Position numbers and translations under genes: made by a program
Part shown: positions 22,340 to 32,931 of the stretch, piece by piece
How positions within the stretch are numbered: the stretch's first letter is position 1
Layout of the letters: the number at the start of each line of letters is the position of its first letter
Origin: Hypericum androsaemum
Lineage: Eukaryota; Streptophyta; Magnoliopsida; Malpighiales; Hypericaceae
Direction of reading: 5' to 3'
DNA length: 64,000 bases
Assembly (NCBI GenBank): GCA_963995505.1
Contig: OZ023197.1
Coordinates: 11,902,475 to 11,966,474, forward strand
The notes under the pieces: model-generated
The model's input: only the letters and a program-made list of their open reading frames with translations
Database searches by the model: none
What the model was told of the DNA's origin: nothing

Positions 22340-22660
22340 TTGAAAAAATTCATTACCCACGAAGTTCCAAAAATCGCAGCCCTCTTCTCCTCCAAGAGTA
22401 AGCCCTCGACAGTACCTAAGAGAACCCGTCCGACCACATCTAGTCGAGGAAGCCATCTGCGGCACCTGGTGAAATCCACTAGGAGTAACTCCCGTCACCC
22501 GAGGAAGCCATCAGAGGCCCCTTGGAAAAAAGTCATCGACGGCACGTGGAAAGAGCCTACCGACTACTTCGACCCTTCACCCGTTAGCCCTAACCCCTTG
22601 CGACTCGAAACCGGTAAGTTAATAAGTTTCGACCCGTCCACATTGATCTCTTTCCGCTGA
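22340..22660 (+). other. Possible first exon of the element's plus-strand gene
   Basis: A 106-codon ORF rich in Ser, Pro, Arg and Lys, lying just inside the left end of the Mutator-like element. Exon-like pieces ending in gtaaat follow at about 22730-22832, and there is another at 23285-23339 (AAGAAGATGGCGG to GAAAAGG|tac). It has no recognisable domain. It may belong to the same transcript as the ORF at 23654-24199. The splice layout is a guess. Confidence 0.25.
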
Positions 22661-23079
22661 CCCTGGTAAGTTAATCAGTTTTCCCCTTCCCTATCTCTTT
22701 TTGGTTACCGACTTCTTGATTATGCAGTGTGAAGTGGTTGCTTCTTGGTGCAATAGGTTGAAGGAGGCTATTCTGTGGAATATGAATAGTGTCTTTGTAG
22801 AGAGATGGTTGACAAGAGGAGGAATAACACAAGGTAAATTTTTAACTTGGTTTTGTTTGTGTTCTTGAACTGTTATTGTTGTTATTTCTCTTTTTTGTGT
22901 TATCTAAATTATTCACTTATTTTCAAAGTGGAAGAAAGGAACAGGTCAAGATGAAGCGGAAGGCGGAGGGAAGGCGGAGCGAAGACAATAAAAAGTGAGG
23001 AAAAAATGTACTAATTATCTCCTCACATTTGTACATGTATGATCCAAATTTCATAAATGTGTAACCTTGAATTTGCCAA

Positions 23080-23600
23080 TATTTGTAAGAGTTTTGACCT
23101 TGTTTTTTGTTTGAATTCTATTTTTTGATTACCAATGTTTGCATGTGTTGTATTGATATTGATTTTTATGAGGTGTGATATTGGTTTGTCTTTGAATTGA
23201 TACTGTCTTTCATTTGGTGTTATATTAGTTTACATGTGAATTGATATTTGTTTGCATGTGGTATTTGTAGTTGAAGATTAAGAAGATGGCGGAGGAAAAA
23301 TTGTTGAAAGATGATAAGAAGGCCGCTGAAAAGGAAAAGGTACTAATTTCTCTTTTTTTGTAGTATATTTTGATGTACCCCCTTTTAGATCAAGGAAGGC
23401 TCATTTATTTATATTTGCATTTATATTAGTTTGTATGTGAAGTAATTTTGGTGTGGATGTGAGTTGATATCGATTTGGATGTTAATTTGATACTGGTTTG
23501 GTTGTGAAGTTATTCTGGTTTCAAAGTGCATTGATACTGGTCTGAATGTTAGTTGATACTGGTTTAGTTTTGAATCAATATTTGTTTGTATGTTATTGGC
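23080..23600 (+). repeat. ATATTGGTTTG-type minisatellite, array 1
   Basis: Loose repeats of ~22-30 bases built on tgatattggtttgtatgtg-like units (for example at 23155, 23215, 23245, 23460, 23495 and 23540). They fall in the apparent introns of the plus-strand gene. The motif is the reverse complement of the arrays at 24580-25110 and 25990-26935. Confidence 0.6.
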
Positions 23601-23653
23601 TACAGTAATTAAATTTATTCTTGACAATCGTTGTTATATGTGTTTCTTGTCAG

Positions 23654-24199
23654 ACGGTAAAATTATTCTGCCAGCCTAGAAAATTAATCAGTGTGAACGA
23701 GTTTTTGAATCAAAAAACTTTTGATGGTTCCAAGGTGGAACGAATGGGGTATATAAGAATGGCTAGTTTTGGTATATTTTTGGAGTTGGTTGTACATGAT
23801 CCTTCTCCGGACGACATGATGGAAGTTGTCAACTTTTGTCGACTCGAGCAAAAAGTTTTCTTAACCGAGGAGCATGTTGCAAGAATTTATGGTCTTGAAT
23901 TTGGTAGTCAGGATATCAATCTGGATATGAAATTGACTTCAGCGCAAAGGAACAATTACAGATCAGAGGCTGACAGCTTGGGTTTGGTACCGTCTGATGC
24001 CAATTATATTAGAGTGAAGAATATAGAAAATGCATTGAAAGGAAAAGGCAAAAAGGGTATAATTGATTATGATTGGGCTAAACTTTACATTCTATACGCC
24101 TTAGACATATTTCTCGTACCCCCATCATCAGAGGTCCTACCATTCAACAACTTGTGTTGCAACCATGCCAGCAGTGAAATGTTCCCTAACCCAAGCTGA
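23654..24199 (+). CDS. Plus-strand ORF of the Mutator-like element, possible plant-mobile/Ulp1-associated type
   Basis: An open exon begins after the acceptor ttcttgtcag at 23653 and runs to the TGA at 24197. The residues GYIRMASFGIFLELVV, EVVNFCRLEQKVFLTEEHV and ARIYGLEFG follow the spacing of the N-terminal region found in many plant transposon-borne ORFs that precede Ulp1-type protease or plant-mobile domains (a hydrophobic block, a phi-phi-FD-like element, then IT..DV..ILGL.G). I see no catalytic His/Asp/Cys protease region downstream; the minus-strand transposase relic starts immediately. Function is unknown and the assignment is weak. Confidence 0.4.
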   Translation, partial: TVKLFCQPRKLISVNEFLNQKTFDGSKVERMGYIRMASFGIFLELVVHDPSPDDMMEVVNFCRLEQKVFLTEEHVARIYGLEFGSQDINLDMKLTSAQRNNYRSEADSLGLVPSDANYIRVKNIENALKGKGKKGIIDYDWAKLYILYALDIFLVPPSSEVLPFNNLCCNHASSEMFPNPS

Positions 24200-24559
24200 T
24201 GATCACTGTGTTTGATATCGATGTATGGAATCTAACCATTGGTGCCGATGGGAAGCACTCTTGAATCATTTTATTCCAGAAATAATCAAATTTTGCTTCA
24301 TCGTCAGCTTCGTATATCAGATAATTGAATGCTTGTAACACTTCATTTGTGTATAGATGACTTAACCTTTTCTTATATGTGCCAGGTGCATAGCGCATGG
24401 TATGTACCTGGCAATTCTGCACTTATTGCGTTAGCAATTGCTTGGGCTTGATCGGTGAATATGGTCGAAACAACCATTGGAAAGATGTTGTTGTCTCATC
24501 GAACAAAAGAGCTGCTCCGAAAATGCACGTCATGCGATGGTGATTGAAACCTGCGAAAA

Positions 24560-25110
24560 GAGCTGCACAACAATATGCCCAACAAATTTAAACCAGTACC
24601 ACTTTACAAATAAACTAATATTTGAACTCTTGAAAACCAGTATCACTTTACACCAATACCAGTATAACATCAGAAGCAGACCAATAAGATCGCACGTGAA
24701 AACTAATATCAGAAGACTTGCAAAACCAATATCAGAAACAGACCAATAAGATCACACTTTACACTCAGCAATAATGTAATACATTGAAACAACCAGTACC
24801 ACTTTACAAATAAACCAATATTTGAACTCTTGAAAACCAGTATCACTTTACACCAATACCAGTATAACATCAGAAGCAGACCAATAAGATCACACGTAAG
24901 AACCAATATCAGAAGACTTGCAAAACTAATATCAGAAACAGACCAATAAGATCACACTTTACACTCAACAATAATGCACTACATTGAAACAATCATAACA
25001 TTAGATGCAAACCAATATTGCTGCACATGTAAATCATTATCAGACCACATGACAACCACTATCTCATTAGATTCAAACTAATATCAACACATATGCAATA
25101 TCATTGCACC
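24560..25110 (-). repeat. AACCAATATCAG minisatellite, array 2, with an internal duplication
   Basis: Units of roughly 20-25 bases around aaaccaatatcagaa. A ~200-base stretch is duplicated nearly exactly: accagtaccactttacaaat begins at 24592 and again at 24800, followed by the same order of gaccaataagatcacac. The array lies between coding remnants of the transposase gene. Confidence 0.65.
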
Positions 25111-25989
25111 TACAATATTACTTCACAATATGAGAATCAAAGTTAAATACCTAATAAATGATAATTTTTATTAGTTCTGTACGTGGTATCAAAACAGATT
25201 GCATCACCGAAGATCTTGTAGTCTATTCTCATTTTTTTGTCCGCCCAGAAGATGTTTGCAATTTGTTCTTCACTGTCCACTTCAATTTTGTAATAAAAGA
25301 CAGATTCTTAAATGCTTCAGTTATGAAATATTCTTGTAATAAAGTACCTTCGCCTAATTTCATTATTTTTTGTCGTCGTGTGCCCAAATGGTTCTTCAAA
25401 TCAATAGGAAAGAACCCAAGCTTTTCTGCTCCTCCAACTACCTTTGCCATCAGTTCATAAGAAGACCTGAGCAGAATGCCAACATCATTGTTTATTCTAG
25501 CAATTTGTTGCTACATTGAATTGACTCTCCTGTTGGATCTTAGCATGTAAGCTAACTCTCCGCCGAGAAGATCATGGTTATGTTGTACATTTCACTCCTT
25601 TATGAAATAAAATGATTTCTCAGCTGAAAGGTGGAATCTGATCAGTGCCCCACACTCTGTTCTTTCCTCCCTTCGTGAATATTTCTGAGCAGTTTTATTT
25701 TTAAGGACTTCACACGTCCTACGAACGCCCTCCTTATTGCAAAGATATCTGATATAGTGTATCTCTGCAGTCTTTTTACCATTGATTTTCTTAGGCTTTT
25801 GATAATCTTTTTGCACACTAAATCCTATTCTGTGGGCATAAGAAAGGTAGAAGTTTAGAGTCTCATCCACCATTTGAAATTGTATTGTAGACCACCATTC
25901 TCTTTTTTTGATTTTCTCAAGTATTTCCCTTGATGTGGTCATTGTTGGTGTCACTGCAAAATCGACACGAATAAAGAAAACATTTAAAA

Positions 25990-26935
25990 ATAATTTTCAA
26001 AAATATACATTAAAACTAAGATCACGAAACAAGCAAACCAATATCACAACAGATTCAAACCAATATCAGAACTCGTCCAAACCAATATCAGAGCACATAC
26101 AAACTAATATCACCACACAAGCAAACCAATATCAGAATACATGCAAACCAATATCAGAACATGTCCAAGCCATTATCAAAACACATTAAAATCAATATCA
26201 GAACACCTTCAAACCAATAACATAACTCGTTCAAACCAATATCAAAACACAAGAAAACTAATATCACAACACAAGCAAACAACTATCAGAGCAAATCCAC
26301 ACCAATATCGGAACCAAAGCAAACCAATATGGGAACACATCCAAACCAATATCAGTACACCTTCAATCCAATATCATAATTTGTTCAAGCCAATATCACA
26401 ACACAAGAAAACCAATATCACAACATAAGCAAACCAATATTAGAACACATCCAAACCAATATCAGAACACCTTCAATCCAATATCATTACTCGTTCAAAC
26501 CAATATCACAACACAAGAAAACCAATATCACAATATAAGCAAACCAATATCAGAAAATATCCAAACCAATATCAGAACACATCCAAACCAATATCAGAAC
26601 ACCTTCAAACTAATATCACAACATAAGCAAGCCAATATCAAGACAGATAAAAACCGATATCTTTCCAAATTCAAACCAAGATCAGAACACAGCCACACCA
26701 ATATAAGAACCAAAGCAAACCAATATCAGAATTTATCCAAACCAATATAAGAAAATATCCAAACCAATATCAGAACACATCCACACCAATACCAGAACAC
26801 ATCAAAACTAATATCAGAACACCTTCAAACCAATGTCATAACACAAGAAAACTAATATCACAACACAAGCAAACCAATATCAAGACAGACAAAAACCGAT
26901 ATCTTACAAAATAATAACAGAGCAAATCCAAACTA
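25990..26935 (-). repeat. AACCAATATCAGAACA minisatellite, array 3
   Basis: About 40 degenerate copies of a ~22-base unit (aaaccaatatcagaacacat, with variants caagc, cttc and tcc before the next aaacc). It fills the interval between the second exon and the FAR1-domain exon, so it lies in an intron. Unit length and spacing vary, and there are no unique spacers, so this is not a CRISPR array. Confidence 0.8.
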
Positions 26936-27645
26936 ATGTCAGACCTTCTATTCCATCACTGTTTTGATTGTCACTTAAACACGTCTCTTGGGTATCTTGG
27001 TTTATAGTTGTTCCACTAACATGCGTTTCATTATTTTCAATTTCACTGGTGGCGGTCCTTGCCGGAGTTTCTGTAAAATTAATAACAACAGAGCAAATGT
27101 AACTAAAGGAATATGAACATGCAAACCAAAGTCGAACCCCGCTGCTTAAAAAAGCTTTTCAACTTAAACTTTTCTATGAAATAAATAACTAGTATTTACC
27201 TCTAATTAACGAGATGTCATTTGTTTCACCATCCAAGCATTCATCTTCATTTTCTCGACTTATGTTTACTGAAGCCATAGACGGAAGCTTTGGTCCGAAT
27301 GGTTTAATGCAACTTCGGAAGTGATAGCTCAAACTCAATTGGAATGGTAGAGAGGTGATAGCTGAGGTGAAACTCAATTGGAAACGGAAACATAGTGGGA
27401 GACGAAAGGTTGAAGGTGCATTCGCTGTCTGCGTTGGTTTAGTCATTATTGGGTTTGCGACGGTGGTAGACCAAACGTCCCAGCTTTGGTTTTGTCGAAA
27501 TGTTGTCAGCCGAAATTATTTTCCTCCACTAAACCGTTTTCATTAACCTATTAGATTATTTATGGTTTTTCTCTAATAACCCTGATCATATTTTTACTCT
27601 CTTTGATCCATTTCAGTGGGGACAATCCTTCTCCCCACTTAATCC

Positions 27646-28095
27646 GAGCTTGGATTAGGTACGGAATACCACTATTCCGAACCGTTTGGATTGAAGACAC
27701 GCGGAGACTTTTTTGCAAATGCACTAAAATACGGAAACCAAAATGAAAAAAGCCATGCACAAATGTAGGCCAGATACAAATGCCATTATCACATAACTGT
27801 GCATGCCAATATCACATAATTGCGTATGCCAGTATCACATAACTACACATGTCAGTGTGACTTTTTTGCAAAAATGCTAAAATACGGGAGACCAAAATGA
27901 AAAAAATCACGCGTGTCATTATCATCAACGGGGACTTGCCATTTTCACAAAAAAAAATGCCATTATCACATAACTGCACTTGCCGTTATCACATAACTGT
28001 GTTTGCCATTATCACATAACTGCGCTTGCCGCTGCGGTCCCCCTTCATTCCAAACCGTACGGAATCAATTCTTTTACTCCGTACCCAATCCAAAG
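27646..28095. mobile_element. 450-bp MITE nested in the terminal repeat of the Mutator-like element
   Basis: Flanked by an 11-base direct repeat, CCACTTAATCC (27635-27645 and 28096-28106). It has long imperfect inverted ends: GAGCTTGGATTAGGTACGGA on the left and, on the opposite strand, GGCTTTGGATTGGGTACGGA on the right, extending ~50 bases with ATTCCG and CCGTTTGGAATGAAG. The interior (27779-28025) is a minisatellite of about 22 bases, gccattatcacataactgcg. The 9-11 bp TSD suggests a Mutator-derived MITE. Confidence 0.75.
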
Positions 28096-28120
28096 CCACT
28101 TAATCCACCCCTATTCCGCA

Positions 28121-29828
28121 ACGATTTGTCTGGTTATATCCGGCATCATGCAATAATTGTTGCTAGTTGCCCTCGGTGGGTCCCACCTCTTTGTCGTCGA
28201 GGAGGACAGCAGCCAAGGTTAAATTTTACGTGGTCTCAAAAAAAAAATAGAAAATGCACCCACAGAATTCAAATGCGGGCCCCACAGATACATCAACCAA
28301 GCTTACCATGTGACCCAGTTTTACCTTGTTGAATGCAATGTCAAGCTCCGCTTGCAATATCTCGAGGCGACTTTTGGAAGGACCTCTGTTGATCTTCGGA
28401 GAGTAGGAACGACGAGGTGAAGTGCGGTGACCGAGTTTATTGGTTGAAGGTGTATTTGGGCTGGTTTTGTATTCGATGTTACTTAGATTGGGGTTGATTT
28501 GCGTTCGTGTAAAATAAAATTATTTTTAGCGATTTCAATGTTGAGATAGAAATTTTTTTATGAAATTATTTTTTTTACTACAATTTTTTCCTACTCGGTT
28601 TTATTGTGGCTGGATCTTGATGCTACTGACAGTTGCAATCTCGAAAGAGAAAATTTTACTCTACCTATGTTGTAAATATTAACGAAATCAATAAATTATA
28701 CTGAATAGTCGTGTAAACAGTAGGATTTTTGAATTTAGTTTTTCTTACTTTAAATAGTAGTTTTTCTACTAAATTTGAGTCTAGGATAGAGTATCTATCA
28801 ATTTCTATCGGTGTACTCTTTCCCACCGTGATCTTTTTTCATTGGGTTTAGCGTGGTAAAATTTTGACGAGACCGACGGTGCCAATTTCGGAAGAAGAAA
28901 TTTTACACTAGTTAGACTATAATTGTATTTTGTATATCAATAAAATTCAACCTTTTCAAAAAAAAAAAATCTAACTGTGATTTCTGACTATTATGTAATT
29001 TAGAGAATTTGTGGAGTTTTGTAATAACACATTGAAAAATATTTATTTTTTAAAAAGGTCTAAGATAACTAATCGATTACAATTGAGTACAGGATCACCC
29101 TTCTAGAATTCTCTAAATAGATGTGCATATCTCCTCTACAATAATTTTATTAGAGTGAGAGAGCTTACCTTAAATTAGCTAACTAATGTTTCCACCAAAA
29201 AAAGAAAACTAACTAATGTGCCCAAGGAGAAAAATATATATAAAGAAAGAGCCTGGCGAGGTAATAATGTGCAAAATAATTCTTTTTAAAAGAATGATTT
29301 GAGTGTGAAATTAGCCAATTAAGTTCACGGAGTAATACATCACATACATAAAAGAAAATGGGCATTTGTTTCATAATTTATGTATGTTGGGTTTCTTTTT
29401 ATGGAGGAAGGAAGATGGAGGAAGAAGGAACGAGAGATATGAAGAATGTTTGGTATTTTGCCATCTTATCAAGTCATGTTTACGAGTATCGAAAAAAATT
29501 TGACGTGATGTACATAGAACAATGTCGTTTGGAAGGATAGTTGCCCGGACCATTAATTAATTTTAATTGGAATAAGTTTAACTCAATTGATAAATTTTAA
29601 ATTACATGATATTTAAATGATAATCGCGACACAACATGCTAGTCAAGTGAACTTTTATAAGATAGTGTTTATTTTTTCTATATAAACTATCTCATCTTAC
29701 CTATTAATGCAATTTATTGTTTTCTTTGTACAAACTATAAGATACCAATCATTCAACAATCAGAATATATTTAATAGTATTATCTCTACTAACTCAATTT
29801 TATGACTCTACAACTTACCGCGTGTTAG
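28121..29828. repeat. Duplicated block, copy A (left half)
   Basis: Positions 28150-29120 are repeated at 60240-61415, and 29240-29828 are repeated at 59275-59770 and 61500-62250. The best conserved part (28170-28400; aattcaaatgcgggccccac, caccaagcttaccatgtgac-like, aatatctcgaggcgactttt) includes a short open stretch in one frame, seen also as an ORF at 60253-60468, but I do not recognise a protein. The rest is AT-rich and non-coding. Confidence 0.7.
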
Positions 29829-29833
29829 AAAAT

Positions 29834-30459
29834 TGACGGTTTTGACGCGTAATTAACGAGTAATTACGTGTTAAACCCGTTGAATTAACAAACTAATTCG
29901 TTAATAATAAATCACTTACTTGTTGAAGTAAGAGGTCCACAGGCTCGGGTCCACGATTTCTTCGTGCTGGTCGAATTACGATCACGTTCGAACGGATCCG
30001 TAATCGATTTTCACGAGATTTCCTTTAATCGAAAATCTGATTAAAATTCTGGAACTGATCCGGAATTTTCCTTTCTGAGTGAGTAGTTGTAGGAAAAGTT
30101 ACAAATTGGTCCAGCCGGATTTCTCTTTTTATAGGGAAATCCGGACAACCAAAATACGCCACACAGGCATGCCACGTGTCCGCTACGTGGCGCCACGTGG
30201 CACGCCGGACTGCATGTCCGCCACGTGGCGCCACGTGGCACGCCGGACCGCATGTCCACCACGTGGCACGCCGGATCGCATGTCCGCCACGTGGGCTGCC
30301 ACATGTGACGTCAGCGCCACGTCATGCTGACGTGGCGCTTGCATAGCTTGGGCCGGTCAACGCGGGTTGACCGGCCCATCCAACCCAACTTTTTGGGCCT
30401 AATGGGCCCGGGCCCAATTAGGCACAATAATAATTGCCTATTGGGCCCAAGGTCCAACA
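29834..30459 (-). repeat. 3' LTR of the Copia element
   Basis: On the minus strand, U3 runs from 30459 down to a TATA box (CCCTATAAAAAG, 30137-30126), with R-U5 below it. It differs from the other LTR mainly in the number of cacgtggc-type repeats (19 bp shorter). Confidence 0.93.
30165..30345 (-). promoter_or_regulatory. G-box array in U3 of the Copia LTR
   Basis: Upstream of the TATA box the U3 holds many CACGTG cores in a repeated gccacgtggcacgccggac unit, plus TGACGTCAGC and TGACGTGGCGC. These are the core binding sites of plant bZIP and bHLH factors (G-box/ABRE, TGACG). The same array with a different unit count occurs in the other LTR (37910-38105). The motifs are read directly; the regulatory role is inference. 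Confidence 0.6.
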
Positions 30460-31404
30460 TCTCCCACTCAATTATTATTGACCTTGATCAACAGTTATCA
30501 GATTTCTTCAAAGGATTTCGTGCGACCAGCACACGTCGAGTATGTTAAGCCAAATTCAAGAGCACAGACACTCAGGCTACTTGAATAGTAGCATCTCGAC
30601 AACCTTCTTGTTTAATGTATGCTATTACCCCAGGACTCATGTCACATTCCATTGTTCACATCAGTGATTTCAAACAATTATATTCGGGTTCACTATTGTA
30701 TTTTTCAATACAATTGGTGCACCTGAACCACGAAACTCAGAATGTGATGAACAGAGTTCCTTCTCCCTTAACTATATTCCTTTCATAATGATACAGCCTG
30801 CTTTTCTGGTCAGCCCTGCCAGGTCGAATCGCTATGCCATAACCTTTTCATGAACTTTCCAAGCTAGCAGCACTGGATCATACTTCCAGAATACGTTTAG
30901 GATCTTAAGGGTAGGTTTCAGGAATCACAATTCTCGAAAATTGGTCTCACACCAGGGATTGTGAAATCACTCAACATTTTCATCCCATCCAGTGGTCGAG
31001 TAGCACACATGATACTGATCACGTGTTACGGTGTACTTTCCTTTGTCAAGGAACACATGTCATTTAACACCATACTAGAGTATCAGCCTTAGCTTAACTC
31101 TAGGCTAATAGGACAGACAGTATGATAAGTTCCACTTATATCTTATCATATGGATTGTAGAAAATCCAAATGCAGCAACTTATTCCTGCATCCCATAAGG
31201 AAACTTGCTCTTAAGCAAGACAGCATTCCGCCATAGGACATGCACTTATGAATGTCCAATAACTGCCTCATCTCAGCCAGGAATCAACTTCTTAGCTCCC
31301 ACTGAGGTAAACACCCGTGTGAGTGGGCTACTTCTCTGTCCGACATGTTTCACATTTAAACTCATATTGCCAAATAAAAAATTCCTTTATTCCAACTAAT
31401 TGGA
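30460..31404 (-). other. 3' untranslated region of the Copia element
   Basis: Follows the reverse transcriptase ORF on the minus strand and ends with the polypurine tract AGTGGGAGA at 30468-30460. No ORF with a domain. Confidence 0.7.
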
Positions 31405-32922
31405 TTACAAATGAAACCGTCGTAAACCCAGTGACTTAACATGTTTCTCGAACACTTCTCGAGGTAATGCTTTAGTCATTGGATCTGCGACCATATCTCG
31501 TGTAGATATGTGTTTCATACACAGTTCTTTATATTTTATTAAATTTCTCACAAAGTGAAATTTAATATCTATATGCTTAGCCCTGCTATGGAATCTAGGA
31601 TCCTTAGCATATGCTATAGCTGCCTGGTTGTCGCAGAATAGACTCACTGGCTCCGTCGAGTTGATCAGGGAGAGATGGCTTAAGAATCTCTTCAACCATA
31701 CCGCTTCTTGTGCAGCATGAGCTGAAGCTACATATTCTGCTTCCATTGTTGACAGGGATACACATGTTTGCTTCTTACTGCTCCATGAGACAGCACCCCC
31801 GTTCAACAAGAAAACAAATCCAGATGTAGACTTTTTCTTATCCACATCACCTCCCCAATCAGCATCAGTATAGCCACTCATTATCAGGTCACGGCCTTGA
31901 TAGCACAAGGAGTATTCTGCAGTAGTATTCAAATATTTCAAAATCTCTTTGACAGCCTTCCAGTGAGCACTGCCTGGATCAGACTGATATCTGCTTGCTA
32001 TCCCAACAGCATAGCAAATGTCAGGTCTAGTACACAACATTGCGTACATCAGGCATCCAACTGCATTGGCATAAGGAATCTTCTCCATGTCCCTACGTTG
32101 TTTAGTTATTTTTGGGCACATGTCCTTACACAAATTATGACCTTTAACCAATGGGACATACTTTGGGTTACTGTGATCACAATTGAAACGTTTCACTACT
32201 TTGCGAATATATGTCTCTTGTGAAAGAGACACTATTCTTTTCGAACGATTCCTCGAAATCTTAACTCCGAGTATGTAATCTGCTTCACCCATGTCTTTCA
32301 TTTCAAAGTTGGAAGATAACCAATCTTTGATTTCGATAAGAAATCCCATGTCATTTCCAGCTAAAAGTATGTCATCAACATACAAGGTGATGATAACAAA
32401 CTTCTTTCCTGATTGCTTAACATACACACAGTGATCTTCGTCTATCATAATAAAATCATGCTGCATGATCGTATTATGAAAGCGAATATACCACTGTCTA
32501 GACGACTGCTTAAGGCCATAAATTGATCTATTCAATTTGCAAACTTTATGTTCGCAGCCTTTATGAATGTAGCCCTCAGGCTGAATCATATAGATTTCTT
32601 CATCCAATTCTCCGTGGAGAAAAGCAGTCTTTACATCCATTTGATGTAATTCTAGATTCATGTTAGCAACCATAGCTAAAATGACCCTAATTGACGTAAA
32701 TCTAACAACAGGTGCAAAAGTCTCCTCATAGTCTATCCCAGCCTGTTGTTTAAATCCTTGGGCAACCAAACGCGCTTTGTATCTTTCGATACTGCCATCT
32801 GCATTGCGCTTGATTTTGAGAATCCACTTATTCCCAATTGCCCTACGCCCTTTAGGTAGGTCAACCAGATCCCAAACCTGGTTTTTGATCATAGAAGACA
32901 TTTCTTCTTCCATTGCATTCAT
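31405..32922 (-). pseudogene. Copia reverse transcriptase and RNase H
   Basis: A 505-codon open stretch. It begins with the start of the RT domain (VWDLVDLPKGRRAIGNKWI, then YKARLVAQGF), continues through DVKTAFLHGELDEEIYM and the catalytic LYVDDILLAG, and ends in RNase H (YTDADWGG, TMEAEYVA, CDNQAAI, HIDIKFHFVR). RT copies the element RNA to DNA in virus-like particles and RNase H removes the template. It lies in the same frame as the integrase ORF, separated only by a TGA and three codons, so it is the distal part of one polyprotein cut by a single nonsense codon. Active-site aspartates are intact. Confidence 0.93.
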
Positions 32923-32931
32923 CCATTCATT

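Larger units (their letters stand above)
24186..27278 (-). pseudogene. FAR1/MULE-type transposase pseudogene
   Basis: Minus strand. A likely first exon starts at the ATG at 27278 (MASVNISRENEDECLDG) and ends at a GTAAAT donor near 27197. A second exon follows a TTTTACAG acceptor near 27071. A third begins after TTTTGCAG near 25953 and encodes a FAR1-type zinc-binding domain (FYLSYAHRIGFSVQKDY, IRYLCNKEGVRR, TECGALIRF; stop near 25592). Next, DLKNHLGTRR and ITEAFKNLSFI at 25450-25229 correspond to the region before the catalytic core. Around 24540-24400 are FGAALLFDE, then TIFTDQAQAIANAI and LCTWHI, the second aspartate region of MULE transposases. The last part, 24422-24186, contains FDYFWNKM. 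Several in-frame breaks and an internal deletion (first catalytic aspartate region not seen, loss between WLF and TIFTD) show it is inactive. FAR1-like proteins of this family include MULE transposases and transcription factors derived from them; the setting inside TSDs favours transposase. Confidence 0.75.
22118..28111 (-). mobile_element. Mutator-like element with FAR1-type transposase remains (~6.0 kb)
   Basis: The nine bases TATTCCGCA occur directly at both borders (22109-22117 and 28112-28120), the TSD length of Mutator-like elements (MULEs). The ends are inverted with respect to each other: GGATTCAGTGGGGA from 22124, and the complement of GGATTAAGTGGGGA at 27632-27645. A 450-bp MITE is nested in the right terminal repeat (27646-28095). 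Inside are a minus-strand FAR1/MULE transposase relic, a plus-strand ORF of another type, and three arrays of an ATATTGGTTTG minisatellite. A second terminus of the same family (GGATTGAGTGGGGACTA on the minus strand) is found near 40783, next to the same minisatellite. Internal ORF order and length fit an old autonomous element now decayed. Confidence 0.75.

Noticed and set aside
25990..26935. CRISPR-like array of regularly repeated ~22-base units
   Set aside because: Units are degenerate, lengths vary, there are no unique spacers of fixed size, and the setting is a plant transposon intron. It is a minisatellite.
30025..30330. ORFs on both strands within the Copia LTRs (also 37770-38110)
   Set aside because: They come from translating the CACGTGGC repeat array; composition is repetitive and there is no conservation beyond the DNA repeat.
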